A stretch of DNA of 64,000 bases from Saccopteryx bilineata. Its lineage: Eukaryota; Chordata; Mammalia; Chiroptera; Emballonuridae. The first letter of the stretch is position 1; every line of letters starts with the position of its first letter. Both the position numbers and the translations under genes were made by a program. The DNA is taken from the NCBI RefSeq assembly GCF_036850765.1, contig NC_089492.1:166220296-166284295 (forward strand), read 5' to 3'. Below the pieces are notes generated by a model, which ran no database searches, had not been told where the DNA came from, and saw only the letters and a program-made list of their open reading frames with translations. Below are positions 55,861-64,000 of the stretch, piece by piece.

Positions 55861-57260
55861 GCAAGGTTTTTGTTTCTTTCTGTATAATTTTCTTATTTTC
55901 TATGTTGAATATACACTACTTTTAAAACAAAACACTTATATAATTTTTAGGCCTAAAATATTGGCTATGGTTAGATAACCCATGGAAGCTCTAAGGAAAG
56001 GCCAGGCTTCCTGGAGGGAACTTAGACATGACCATGACTCCCCAAGGCACAGAAAATGCTTTCGCTGACCTCTGGATTGTGGGCCCGGTCTGTGTTCTGA
56101 AGGTTTCAGGAAAGTTGTTATGAAGAAGGAATAGTCTCCTCCTAAAGTGTTTAGTCTCACTGGGGAAAAAGGGCCCCTCCCGTGTGGGAGAACACACGGC
56201 AAGATGGGCGTGTCCATGTGACTCGGCAGTGACAAGAGGCAAGTGCCGCCCTGGGGCCCTGGGCCTTGGAGGGCGGGTGGAGAGCCAGGAGCAGGGGAAG
56301 CGTGCTGCCTGCTGGGAAGAAGACTTTCCTTCTGCTCCTCCCCTAGATACCCTCCCTGCTCGCTGTCACTTTGCTCAGACCAGCGAGCCCTGTAAAGCTG
56401 TGTCCTCGGTCAGACCTGTGAGGCCAGACCATCTGTGAGGAGTCTGACCCGGACATGGCACTGCCTCCCACCAACTGAGGAAACACTTTCCCACCTCCTG
56501 CCACCCTTCACAAATCTGGGTTGTGACTGCACGTCAGTTTGCCTTGTTCTAGTGCCATCGACTGCACTGCCCAGCAGTGGCTAGGGCAGGAGTATGGGTG
56601 GTGGTACACAAGGTGTATGCAGAGGCCGAGGCCTCATTGTGGCATGTGACATCAAGGTGGGAACCCCAAGTCCCCATGTGGCCTTTTATTTCTGATAATG
56701 TTGGTGGGTATAGGCAGCATGCTCATTGGAGTAGGCACATGTGGGGATGCACGTGCCCAAACCAACCCCCGCACCCTCCCGCACCCATCCAGGCCTTGTG
56801 GTGCTCAGCATCCTCGCAGTGGGTCAGTATGGTACAGCCCCATCCCTCCCGCCCGCCCCACCAGCAGCCTAGCTCCCTGGTACAGTCAGGAAGCCATCTG
56901 TCTGACAGGCTCAAGCAGCTCCATCTCCTTGAGGAGTCAGTCGGATTGTGGGGACTCTGTGGCCCCCAGAATCTGCCGAGTCAGGGCAAGCCTTTGCTTC
57001 CTGGGGGGATGTGGGGATGAACACACAGCCACCCAGCTTCCTCAGCTTCCCAACAGGGGTCAGAGCCAGTGCGCAGACATCCCCCAGGCTTACTTCAACC
57101 CAAACAAGCCAGGAAAGGAACTGTGACAAGGTTTAACTGCAGTAATCGTTAGTGTTAGTGTATTGTGTGTGTCGTAAACCCTAAAATGTCTAAGAAAATG
57201 AAATGCTTTTATTCATTCTTTCATTCAACAGATATTCATGTTAGTTGCTAGGAGAAAGGA
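55861..57260. other. Unassigned GC-richer sequence
   Basis: 1.4 kb. Several 80-147 codon frames at 56184-57126 overlap on both strands without recognisable domains; none supported. Confidence 0.4.
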
Positions 57261-57264
57261 GGAG

Positions 57265-57680
57265 GAATAAGAAAAGACCCAGTAATTGCACTCCTTGGTG
57301 TATCCCCAAGATAACTAAAAAACGAATGTCCGCGCCAAAGCTTGTACATGAGAGTCAGTAGCGGCATTATTCATCATAGCCAAAAAGTGGTAATGACCCA
57401 AATGTTTATCAAACTGTCGAGTGGATAAGTAAAACCTGGTATATCCATAATGGAATGTTATTTGGCCATAAAAATGGAAAGACGTGTGTGCTCATAATGC
57501 TACAGCATGGGTCAACCTTAAAGACGTGCTGAAAGAAGCCAGACACAAAAGGTCTCATTGCATGTGTGCAGAACAGGCAAAACTCCATGAATTTCTATAG
57601 ACAGAAAGTAGGTTAGTGGTTGCCTACAGTTGAGGAGGGGGTAGAAAGGGCTAGAGGGGGTTGGCTAACGGCATCAGGAT
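57265..57680 (+). repeat. Old L1 3' fragment
   Basis: 'cccagtaattgcactccttggtgtatccccaag', 'cggcattattcatcatagccaaaaagtgg', 'atggaatgttatttggccataaaaatgg', 'ttagtggttgcctacagttgag' match the L1 ORF2 tail and 3' UTR of an old subfamily. Confidence 0.85.
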
Positions 57681-58130
57681 TTTAGGGGGGAGATTAAAAA
57701 GTTCTGAACTTAATTATAGTGCAGAGGTGAATGGGGTTCTACCTCTGAGAATCCAGCTCCAGGTGGGAGGGTGGGAACTTCACCCAGTCGTCTGGGCTAT
57801 GATCTCCCTGTTCTCTTTGGTGGCCCAGGCTGTGGCCTGCCCCTAAGCTTGTTGCAGAGGCTGCTAGACTACAACAAAGCCTTAATTTCTGCCTTTGAAC
57901 ACAAAAGCATGAGGTCAGATGATGCACAGGGCAATGATTCCTCTAATTGCTGGGAAACCAGGCTGTCATAGGCAACTGCTCCTCCCTCTGCAGGGCCATT
58001 GAAGTCTGGGACGAGTGGCAAAGACAAGGGGTATGACCTGGTGTGGTACCCCTCTGCTCCATAGCTACACAGTATCCTCGGTCCTGAAGGACAACCTCTG
58101 GGCTGCCTATCGCAATCCAGTGCCAGCCTT
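57681..58130. other. Unassigned sequence
   Basis: Nothing recognised. Confidence 0.35.
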
Positions 58131-58139
58131 ATTTATTTT

Positions 58140-58545
58140 TCCAAGCAGCTCACCCTTTCCTCAAACATCCCTGTGCCTTCTGGTCTTCATTCCTTTGTGC
58201 ACAGTATTTCTTCTGCCCTGATGTCCTCTCTTCATTGTTTCCTGTTAAAATCCCACTCCTCCTCCAAGATCTGGACCCAACGCACCTCCCTCCACCTCTG
58301 ATGTGTTCCTACACCATCTGCTTTCCTCCCTCTGTCCAGTGTCAGAGTGCACTCTCCTCCCCTGTGCTGGCTACCTCACCCTTTGTGGTTGCGTGACAGT
58401 GCCTCCCAAACATCGATTGTAGATGGGGAACTCCTTGAGGGTGAGGCTTTTATAGGATGCCAGTGTGTACCCTCCCTGGTGCCAACAGAATGCCTTGCAC
58501 TTAGAATGTCCTCAAGAAATGTTGGCTGAATTATTGTCTGGCATT
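58140..58545 (+). repeat. L2 LINE 3' end
   Basis: 'aaatcccactcctcctccaagatctgg', 'gatggggaactccttgagggtgaggc', 'ccttgcacttagaatgtcctcaagaaatgttggctgaatt' is a long, clear L2 3' region. Confidence 0.85.
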
Positions 58546-59570
58546 TTTCTAGCGAGGTTAACTGTGTTCAGGGAACTGATTTTATAGCTGGAACCCATTC
58601 TCAGAATTTTCAGCTCCCTTAGCCCATGTGTTCACTTAGGGCTACATTCAGTCATCACTTCGGCATCTCTGTATCTCTCTGTCCCTTCCCTCAGATTGGC
58701 TAGTGCATTTCTAAATGCCAGTTGCTTCTGCACAGCTCCCCAGGAGCAGGGTTAGTGCCCACCGAGAGCTGCAAGGGGGAGTTGCTAAAGCTGAGAGATG
58801 TTCACTTCATTATGTTCTGTTCAGTTAAGCCATCGGTGATATATCTTCTTTAGACCTTTATGCTTTTCTCCCAAACATAAAAATATTCCAACCATTTGCA
58901 TTCATATTGGTGAACTGCAGAGTCACACAATGAATCTTTTAGCAGAAAACTGTTGTTTTTCTTCTGGGTGATTTTTATTTTTTTTTAATTTTTATTTTTC
59001 TTTTGGGTGATTTTTAAAGGTCTGTTGTCCTTTTGCACAGAATTTTATTACATGTTGGTGCCAATCTGTATTCCAGAGGAGCACATCTCCACATTTATAC
59101 TGAAAGACAAGCAGAGTGGGACTTCACGGCCTTGGGCGGACACCAAGTGATAGCTAATTTCTTACAGCAAGGAAGATGGAATAGCAAGTCCCCGAGTTGC
59201 AATTCTGACTTCCCCTTCTGTTCCCCCCCAAAATTGTTTAAGTAGCAAACTCCTGTCTTAATATAGTTATTAGTTAATGAAATGGCATCTGTATTTTAAG
59301 AGTGTATTTTGGGTTTTATTAGATCTTAAATGTCATTCCTAGGTTGGCAAAGACTTTGGGGCTGTTACCTTTGATTAATGAACTAACAGTTCATTTAACC
59401 AAATGAACTAGAAGAGCAGACAAATCCAGTTGATGAATTGTGACTCTTTATCATGGATGTTAGCTGTCATCTAATCTTTAACCAGTACACAGAAATGACA
59501 AGTACATACATTTTGTAGGATTAAGGAGTTACACTGATGCTTGACTCTATATTTTATACTTACTGGATTA
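58546..59570. other. Unassigned AT-rich sequence
   Basis: 1 kb without recognised gene or repeat. Confidence 0.35.
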
Positions 59571-59578
59571 CCTTCAAA

Positions 59579-59898
59579 TGTGGACAAGGCCCACCAGGGG
59601 TGAGGACAACAGAGACACAGAGACCCAACTCCGGGGACCAGGTTCAGTGACACAGATCTGCTTTATTCAGGAAGTACGCTAGCTTATATAGACAGGTTCA
59701 GCCTATAGGGTGTTACAGTATGTTCTTCACAGCCAATGGCTGAAAAGGTCAGGGAGCTGCCTGGTTGGCGCTGAGTCACTTTCTTACAGCAGGTGAGCTC
59801 CCTCCTTGGTATGCCTAGGAGGGTTTCAGGTGCTGGAGTGTTCTCACAGCATTGCATCAGCCACAGCTGCTAGGAATGTGCTCTGTGCTCTACCTACA
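59579..59898 (-). repeat. 3' LTR
   Basis: 320 bp. On the minus strand it has TATATAA near 59690-59684 followed about 20 nt later by AATAAA (59667-59662), the compact promoter/poly(A) layout of short betaretrovirus-type LTRs. Confidence 0.9.
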
Positions 59899-59915
59899 TT
59901 TCCCCCTTCTCTTTT
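59899..59915 (-). promoter_or_regulatory. Polypurine tract
   Basis: Minus strand AAAAGAGAAGGGGGAAA directly abuts the 3' LTR; retroviruses prime plus-strand DNA synthesis here. Confidence 0.88.
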
Positions 59916-60400
59916 AATTAGGGCCAGTTGGACTTGATGAATGACAGCTTGCTGTTGTTGTCTCTATGGGCAGGATAATGCCAGGGTGGGGAAAAGCAGC
60001 CCAGACGTGGGGGTCTGCCCACATGTGGGAGTTAGTGGTTACTATAGCACACATAAGCAGGAACAGAGTAACAGGGCCTCGGGCCCATCGGGGGCCATTC
60101 TCTGGGCTTACTCTGCTAAAGCCTTCATATCCCCCCAGGTGATGGGATGCACACACCGGCCACGAGGTCTTCTTCTGGGGACTTGCCATCTCCTGGGTTG
60201 AGGGGGTTCATCAGAGGGGTCATCTTGGGACACTGGGACTGGCCTTATGTTTTGTCCTGGGATCCAAATTGTCTGAGGGCTGTTTTCTGGAAAGACACAA
60301 GCATAACCTCTCCCTTGCATTAGAAGGGAGTGTGGACTCCGCCACCGTGCCATGGCTGGGTCCTTCCAGCATACCAACGGTAAAGAGGTTCAGGAGTGGC
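59916..60400 (-). pseudogene. Retroviral integrase C-terminus / env start remnant
   Basis: The minus strand encodes, in two short overlapping frames, a stretch resembling the class II integrase C-terminal DNA-binding region (near 60377-60240; VCWKDPAMARW, YACVFPENS), an Arg-rich segment near 60190-60150 (RRWQVPRRRPRGR), and a hydrophobic leader-like segment (TLFLLMCAIVT, near 60073-60041) resembling an env signal sequence. It then runs into the polypurine tract, so nearly all of env is deleted. Confidence 0.6.
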
Positions 60401-60891
60401 AACTTCTGCTTCTTTGGCTGGCAGAGCCGATGGTGCAGTTAGCAATTCGGTTGGTTTCATTTTTGCGTGCTCAGTCATGAGTGTGTTAAACTCAGAGGCT
60501 AAGCCACTCTCCTCCTCAGTGGGGGGGGGCGAATAGGGAGGTAGGGGCTCCTCAGGGAGACGGGGACCCTCAGGGGAGAGGGTCCTTGGCGGGAGATGGC
60601 TAGTAGGTCAGGAGTGAGATTGAGGGGGAAGGTTTGTCCTTCAGGTACTTCCGCTGAACAGATGTACCGGAGAGCTCAGGCCCAAGTATTGGGGTCCCAA
60701 AGAGGTGTGTCCCAAAGCCAAGGGTTGAAACCTGAGAGGATTTCCTAGTAGGTACAAAGATCCTTTTCATTAACTTTAACTCACCTACTCTGCAACAGAG
60801 CATGGAGGGCTCAAGCTTATGGGGCTCAGGAGTGAGGGAGAAGGTTTACTATTGCAGAGGGTCACTCACCCATCCCTTGGATGCTGGTTGG

Positions 60892-60909
60892 GTCCCTGTT
60901 CGGGCACCA
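60892..60909 (-). promoter_or_regulatory. Retroviral primer-binding site, tRNA-Lys type
   Basis: Minus strand TGGTGCCCGAACAGGGAC lies 2 nt inside the 5' LTR. It differs from the classical lysine primer site (TGGCGCCCGAACAGGGAC) at one base. Confidence 0.9.
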
Positions 60910-60911
60910 GT

Positions 60912-61231
60912 TGTGGACAAGGCCCACCGGGGGTGAGGACAACGGAGACACAGAGACTCAACTCTGGAGACCAGGTTCAGTGACGCAGATCCGATTTATT
61001 CAGGAAGTAAGCTAGCTTATATACACAGGTTCAGCCTATAGGGTGTTACAGTGTGTTCTTCACAGCCAATGGCTGAAAAGGTCAGGGAGCTGCCTGGTTG
61101 GCACTGAGTTACTTCCTTACAGTGGGTGAGCTCCCTCCTGGGTGTGCCTAGGAGGGTTTCAGGCACTGGAGTGTTCTCACAGCATTGCATCAGCCATAGC
61201 TGCCAGGAATGCACTCTGCGCTCTACCTACA
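60912..61231 (-). repeat. 5' LTR
   Basis: 320 bp, same length as the 3' LTR and ~92% identical by eye. TATATAA near 61023 and AATAAA at 61000-60995 on the minus strand. Confidence 0.9.
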
Positions 61232-61511
61232 TTCGGACTCTGAAATAAGAAATGTCATTGTAACATAAGCTCAATGAACCATTTTGGAATCTTATGCTTC
61301 TAAGAACAAATGAGGACCTAAATTTATTTAATTTCTTGTCAAGATGTAACCTTTATATAGCCCTAAAAAACTCCTACTTGTGTCCCCAACCCCTTGCTTT
61401 TGGTGGCTCAGATCCCTCATACTGTGGAACCTCCACTTTACACACACATATGCACACACACTCTCTTCTGTGTACTCACAGATTCTTTCTGGCTTGTCTC
61501 TTTCTTAACTA

Positions 61512-61843
61512 CTATAGTTTTTGCTTCATAAGATGCACCTTACCATAAGGCGCACCTAGGGTTTTAAGGAGAGAAATAAGAACAAAAATATTCTGAACCA
61601 AATGGTGTATTAAAATATACCACAATAATATTTCAACAATGTAAACTCAACAGCAGTATTAACAACCATCAGCACTGTTATTAACAAATGAGAAGAGACT
61701 TTAATGTTCAAATACTCTTCTAGTTTTCCAGGAACCCACAGCAGCTAAAAAAAAAAATCAACATTTGCTCCATAAGATGCATGGGCATTTTCCCCTCCAC
61801 TTTTGGGGAAAAAAAAGTACATCTTATGGAGCAAAAAATATGG
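61512..61843. mobile_element. TA-flanked MITE with long inverted termini
   Basis: Left end CTATAGTTTTTGCTTCATAAG and right end ...CTTATGGAGCAAAAAATATGG are inverted repeats (CYATAKTTTTTGCTYCATAAGATG), each next to TA (61510-61511 and 61844-61845). A second inverted pair (CTCCATAAGATG at ~61769 against CATCTTATGGAG at ~61821) forms a hairpin inside the right end. 332 bp, no coding frame. TA target suggests Tc1/mariner or pogo mobilisation; superfamily not certain. Confidence 0.78.
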
Positions 61844-61845
61844 TA

Positions 61846-62500
61846 AGTTCCGCTCTGTGGTTTTCCATTTTTTATAGACTCTGATCTCTGTATCAAGGGT
61901 ACTAACAGATTATGGTATTCCTTGTCCTCCCAAGTCACATACTATATATAATTATATATTTCTTTAAATCTGAGATGTGACTGATGGCAAGGTTCATTTG
62001 TGTGCTGGTAAGAGAAAAGCCATTATAATTGCAAAAATCCAGAGATTTAAAGTTATGTCTTGCTTTTAAAGATGCTTAAAGATGACACAATGTGAATTTT
62101 GGATTTTGAAGGCAGCCTTCTGGAGGCAGTGCCAGTGGTGGCATGTCGGGCAGCAGGGCAGGCTGGTGGGGGGCGCGTGGTGCTCCCATCGCCACACATA
62201 CCACACCATGTCATAAGGAGCCTGTTTCTTCTACCTAGTGGCTGTGGGTGAGAAGACCCCATATATAACAACAAAATACAACAAACACAAACAGAGGAGT
62301 AGATCTGTGTGTGGGAGATGCACACGCATGTAACACTGCATGAATCTCACTGACTGAAGAAGGCAAACAAAGCCTGTCCACACGGAGCATTCTGGGAAGA
62401 ACCCACTGGCCCTCTCTCTGCTTAGGCCTCTATGTGGAAGCTGGAGATGTGAATTCTAGCTTTTGTTTTGCTGATCTCCCACACAGGGGCCCAGTGACCT
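61846..62500. other. Unassigned sequence
   Basis: Nothing recognised with confidence. Confidence 0.35.
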
Positions 62501-62504
62501 AGGT

Positions 62505-62900
62505 CTGTGGTTTTCAAACTTTGTCCTCAGTGCTAGAGCCTCTCAGGTGAGGGAAAAGGCAAGGAGCCTTGGGCTTTGATCTGAACAGCTCCAGTTTATT
62601 ATTACTTTTAATAATAATTAATTAATTTTTAGAGAGAGAAGAAGGGGGAAGAGAGAGAGGGTAAAAAATCTATTTGCTGTCCCACTCATTCATGAATTTA
62701 TTGGTCAATTCTTGTATGTGCATGGCTGGGGATTAAACCCGCAACCTTGGCATGTTAGGATGACACTCTGACCAACTGAGTACCAGCCAGAGGACAGCTC
62801 CACTTTAAATCTGTCTTAGATATCAGCTGTCTATAATTTCCTATTTAAAAAAAGTTCCTCTCAAAAAAATAAAAGCTTGAAAATCATTGCTAGAGATGAA
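62505..62900 (+). mobile_element. hAT-type MITE fragment interrupted by a VES-like SINE
   Basis: 'gtggttttcaaactttgtcctcag ... gagcctctcagg' at the left and 'agcttgaaaatcattgctagag' at the right look like the two ends of a MER5-like element; a SINE sits between. Confidence 0.5.
62599..62792 (-). mobile_element. VES-like tRNA-derived SINE (type D), diverged
   Basis: 'attaattaatttttagagagagaag' tail at left, head 'ctctgaccaactgagtaccagcc' at right. Duplication AACAGCTCCAGTTTA / GACAGCTCCACTTTA at 62584-62598 and 62793-62807. Confidence 0.9.
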
Positions 62901-63002
62901 CCCTGTACTCTGTTCTATGGGTAAAATTCTCAAGTGTATTATTTCACTTCAAAAAGGTCGGTCATAGAGACTATTTCTCCTTAGGCAGTAGTATCAAGAC
63001 AA

Positions 63003-63350
63003 GAAGGCTGGCTTAGTTTAGCTGCTCTAACAAAGTAGCATGGACTGAGTGGTATAAACCATTGAAATGTATTCCTCACAGTTCTGGAGGCTGGAAGTCC
63101 TAAATCGGGGGGCCAGCGTGATGGGGTTCTGGTGAGAACCCTCTTCTGTGTTTCAGGTTACCAGCTTCTCATATCCTTGCATGGCAGAAAGGACAGTACC
63201 TCACTTGGGAGGGTGCCACCTTCATGACATAATTACTTCCCAAAAGCCCCAACCCCTAATACCATCGCATTGGGGGTTAGGATTTCAAAATTCATAGGAT
63301 TTCAACATATGAATTTGGGGGTGGGGAACACAAGCCTTTAGTCTCTATCT
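63003..63350 (-). repeat. MLT1-type (ERVL-MaLR) LTR
   Basis: 'gtttagctgctctaacaaagtagcatggactgagtgg', 'cctcacagttctggaggctggaagtcc', 'aacccctaataccatcgcattgggggttagg', 'catatgaatttgggggtggg' is a clear reverse MLT1. Confidence 0.9.
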
Positions 63351-63499
63351 AACAAGGACTAAGTGCAATTCGTGTGAGAAGTACCAATTGCTTCCTCTTT
63401 ATATTTCCTGCTAAGAACTCCCTCTCCTGTGAGTGGCCCCTTGGAATCACTTAGGAAGTGGAGTTGCCTAGAGTATGTTTCCCAGATGCTGAACAAATT

Positions 63500-63850
63500 A
63501 CTGCAAATGTAATAGCTTTAAATAATTCAAATTTATTATTTTGAAGTTTTGTAGGCTAGAAATCTAAAAAGGGTCTCACTGGCCTGAAATCAAGATGTCA
63601 GCAGGGCTGCATTCCTTCCTGGAGGCTCTAAGGGAGAATCTCTTTCCTTTCGCAATTTCTCGAGGCTACCTGTAGCCCTTGGCTTGTGGCCCCTTCCTCC
63701 ATTTTCAAACCCAGCAATGGTGAGTCAAGTACTTCTCACATTGCATCTCTTTGATCCTCTTCCATAGTCGTATCTCACTCTTACTATCTTCTGCCTCCTC
63801 TTCTACTTTTAAGGTTCCTTGTGATTACGTTGGGCCCATTTGGATAATCC
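63500..63850 (-). repeat. MLT1-type (ERVL-MaLR) LTR, diverged
   Basis: 'gaagttttgtaggctagaaatc', 'aaatcaagatgtcagcagggctg', 'ttggcttgtggccccttcctcc', 'gattacgttgggcccatttgg' follow the same reverse LTR layout. Confidence 0.65.
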
Positions 63851-63862
63851 AGTATAATCTTT

Positions 63863-64000
63863 CTTTTATTTATTTATTTATTTAAGCTAGAGAGAGACAG
63901 AGAGAGGGACAGATAGGGACAGACAGGCAAGAAGGGAAAGAGATGAGAAACATCAATTCTTTGTTGTGGCTCCTTTGTTGTTCATGGATTGCTTTCTCAT
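63863..64000 (-). mobile_element. tRNA-derived bat SINE, type B, cut by window end
   Basis: TTTATTTATTTA tail, 'agagatgagaaacatcaattc' block and 'ttgttcatggattgctttctcat' match the 3' half of the copies at 35621 and 3623. The head lies beyond 64000. Confidence 0.9.

Larger units (their letters stand above)
59579..61231 (-). mobile_element. Internally deleted endogenous retrovirus (class II-like), complete with both LTRs
   Basis: Two 320 bp direct LTRs, each TG...CA on the + strand, flank a 1013 bp interior. Minus-strand order: 5' LTR, primer-binding site matching tRNA-Lys, leader with little coding sequence, a remnant of the integrase C-terminus and the start of env, polypurine tract, 3' LTR. 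gag, pro, most of pol and most of env are gone. About 25 differences between LTRs counted by eye (~8%) indicate an old insertion. Flanks TTCAAA and TTCGGA could be a decayed 6-bp duplication. Confidence 0.92.

Noticed and set aside
63003..63850. The two neighbouring MLT1-type copies as the paired LTRs of one element
   Set aside because: Only about 150 bp lies between them, they look unequally diverged, and no internal MaLR sequence or primer site is visible; two separate solo LTRs is the simpler reading.
1..64000. CRISPR arrays, bacterial operons, rRNA genes, or an intact host gene
   Set aside because: Searched by eye on both strands. Repeats are interspersed eukaryotic elements or simple tandem repeats, and no multi-exon coding pattern with recognisable protein domains was found.

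Overview
This window looks like about 64 kb of intergenic or intronic DNA from a bat. No intact host protein-coding gene is visible. The main evidence for a bat is a dense set of tRNA-derived SINEs that carry tRNA-like A and B boxes at the head, A-rich tails and target-site duplications. Four SINE types occur, including a long ~370-400 bp type and a ~300-370 bp type of the kind I associate with horseshoe and roundleaf (rhinolophoid) bats, plus shorter VES-like copies. The bat call is an inference from SINE type and is strong; the family within bats is less sure. Most of the window is layered transposon sequence on an old mammalian background (MIR, L2, MER5-type hAT, MLT1, old L1).

Layout. 1-8.4 kb holds L2, MIR and MER5 fragments, two simple tracts and four SINEs. 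8.5-9.3 kb is a decayed SIAH1 retropseudogene. 11.0-12.2 kb holds two adjacent Tigger-type fragments. 13.7-21.5 kb is a full-length minus-strand L1 between perfect 15-bp duplications. It has an intact ORF1, an ORF2 complete except for a damaged C-terminus, and a 2.4 kb 5' UTR that begins with a CRE and a YY1-like site. 23.27-25.49 kb is an internally deleted Helitron with both termini identifiable. 26.35-28.60 kb is a 2.25 kb mosaic insertion (L1 3' end, A-run, two kinds of endogenous retrovirus sequence) flanked by one 12-bp duplication inside a MIR.

28.9-40.3 kb holds SINEs, a young-looking hAT MITE with a perfect 8-bp duplication and a short L1. 40.3-43.85 kb is a 3.5 kb G-rich hexanucleotide array (GGGGCA/GGGACA) that is open in many frames on both strands but is a repeat, not a gene. 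44-59.5 kb is mostly old repeats and unassigned sequence. 59.58-61.23 kb is a short provirus with two 320 bp LTRs, a tRNA-Lys primer site, a polypurine tract and a ~1 kb deleted interior. 61.5-64 kb has a TA-flanked MITE, a SINE nested in a hAT fragment, two MLT1 LTRs and a SINE cut by the window edge.

No operon or pathway is present. The interactions visible are between mobile elements: L1 machinery probably made the SINE copies, the SIAH1 copy, the short L1s and the mosaic. The items most worth follow-up are the mosaic insertion, the end-defined Helitron, the CTCF-like motifs repeated inside the long SINEs, the G-rich hexamer array, and the L1 promoter and inter-ORF architecture.
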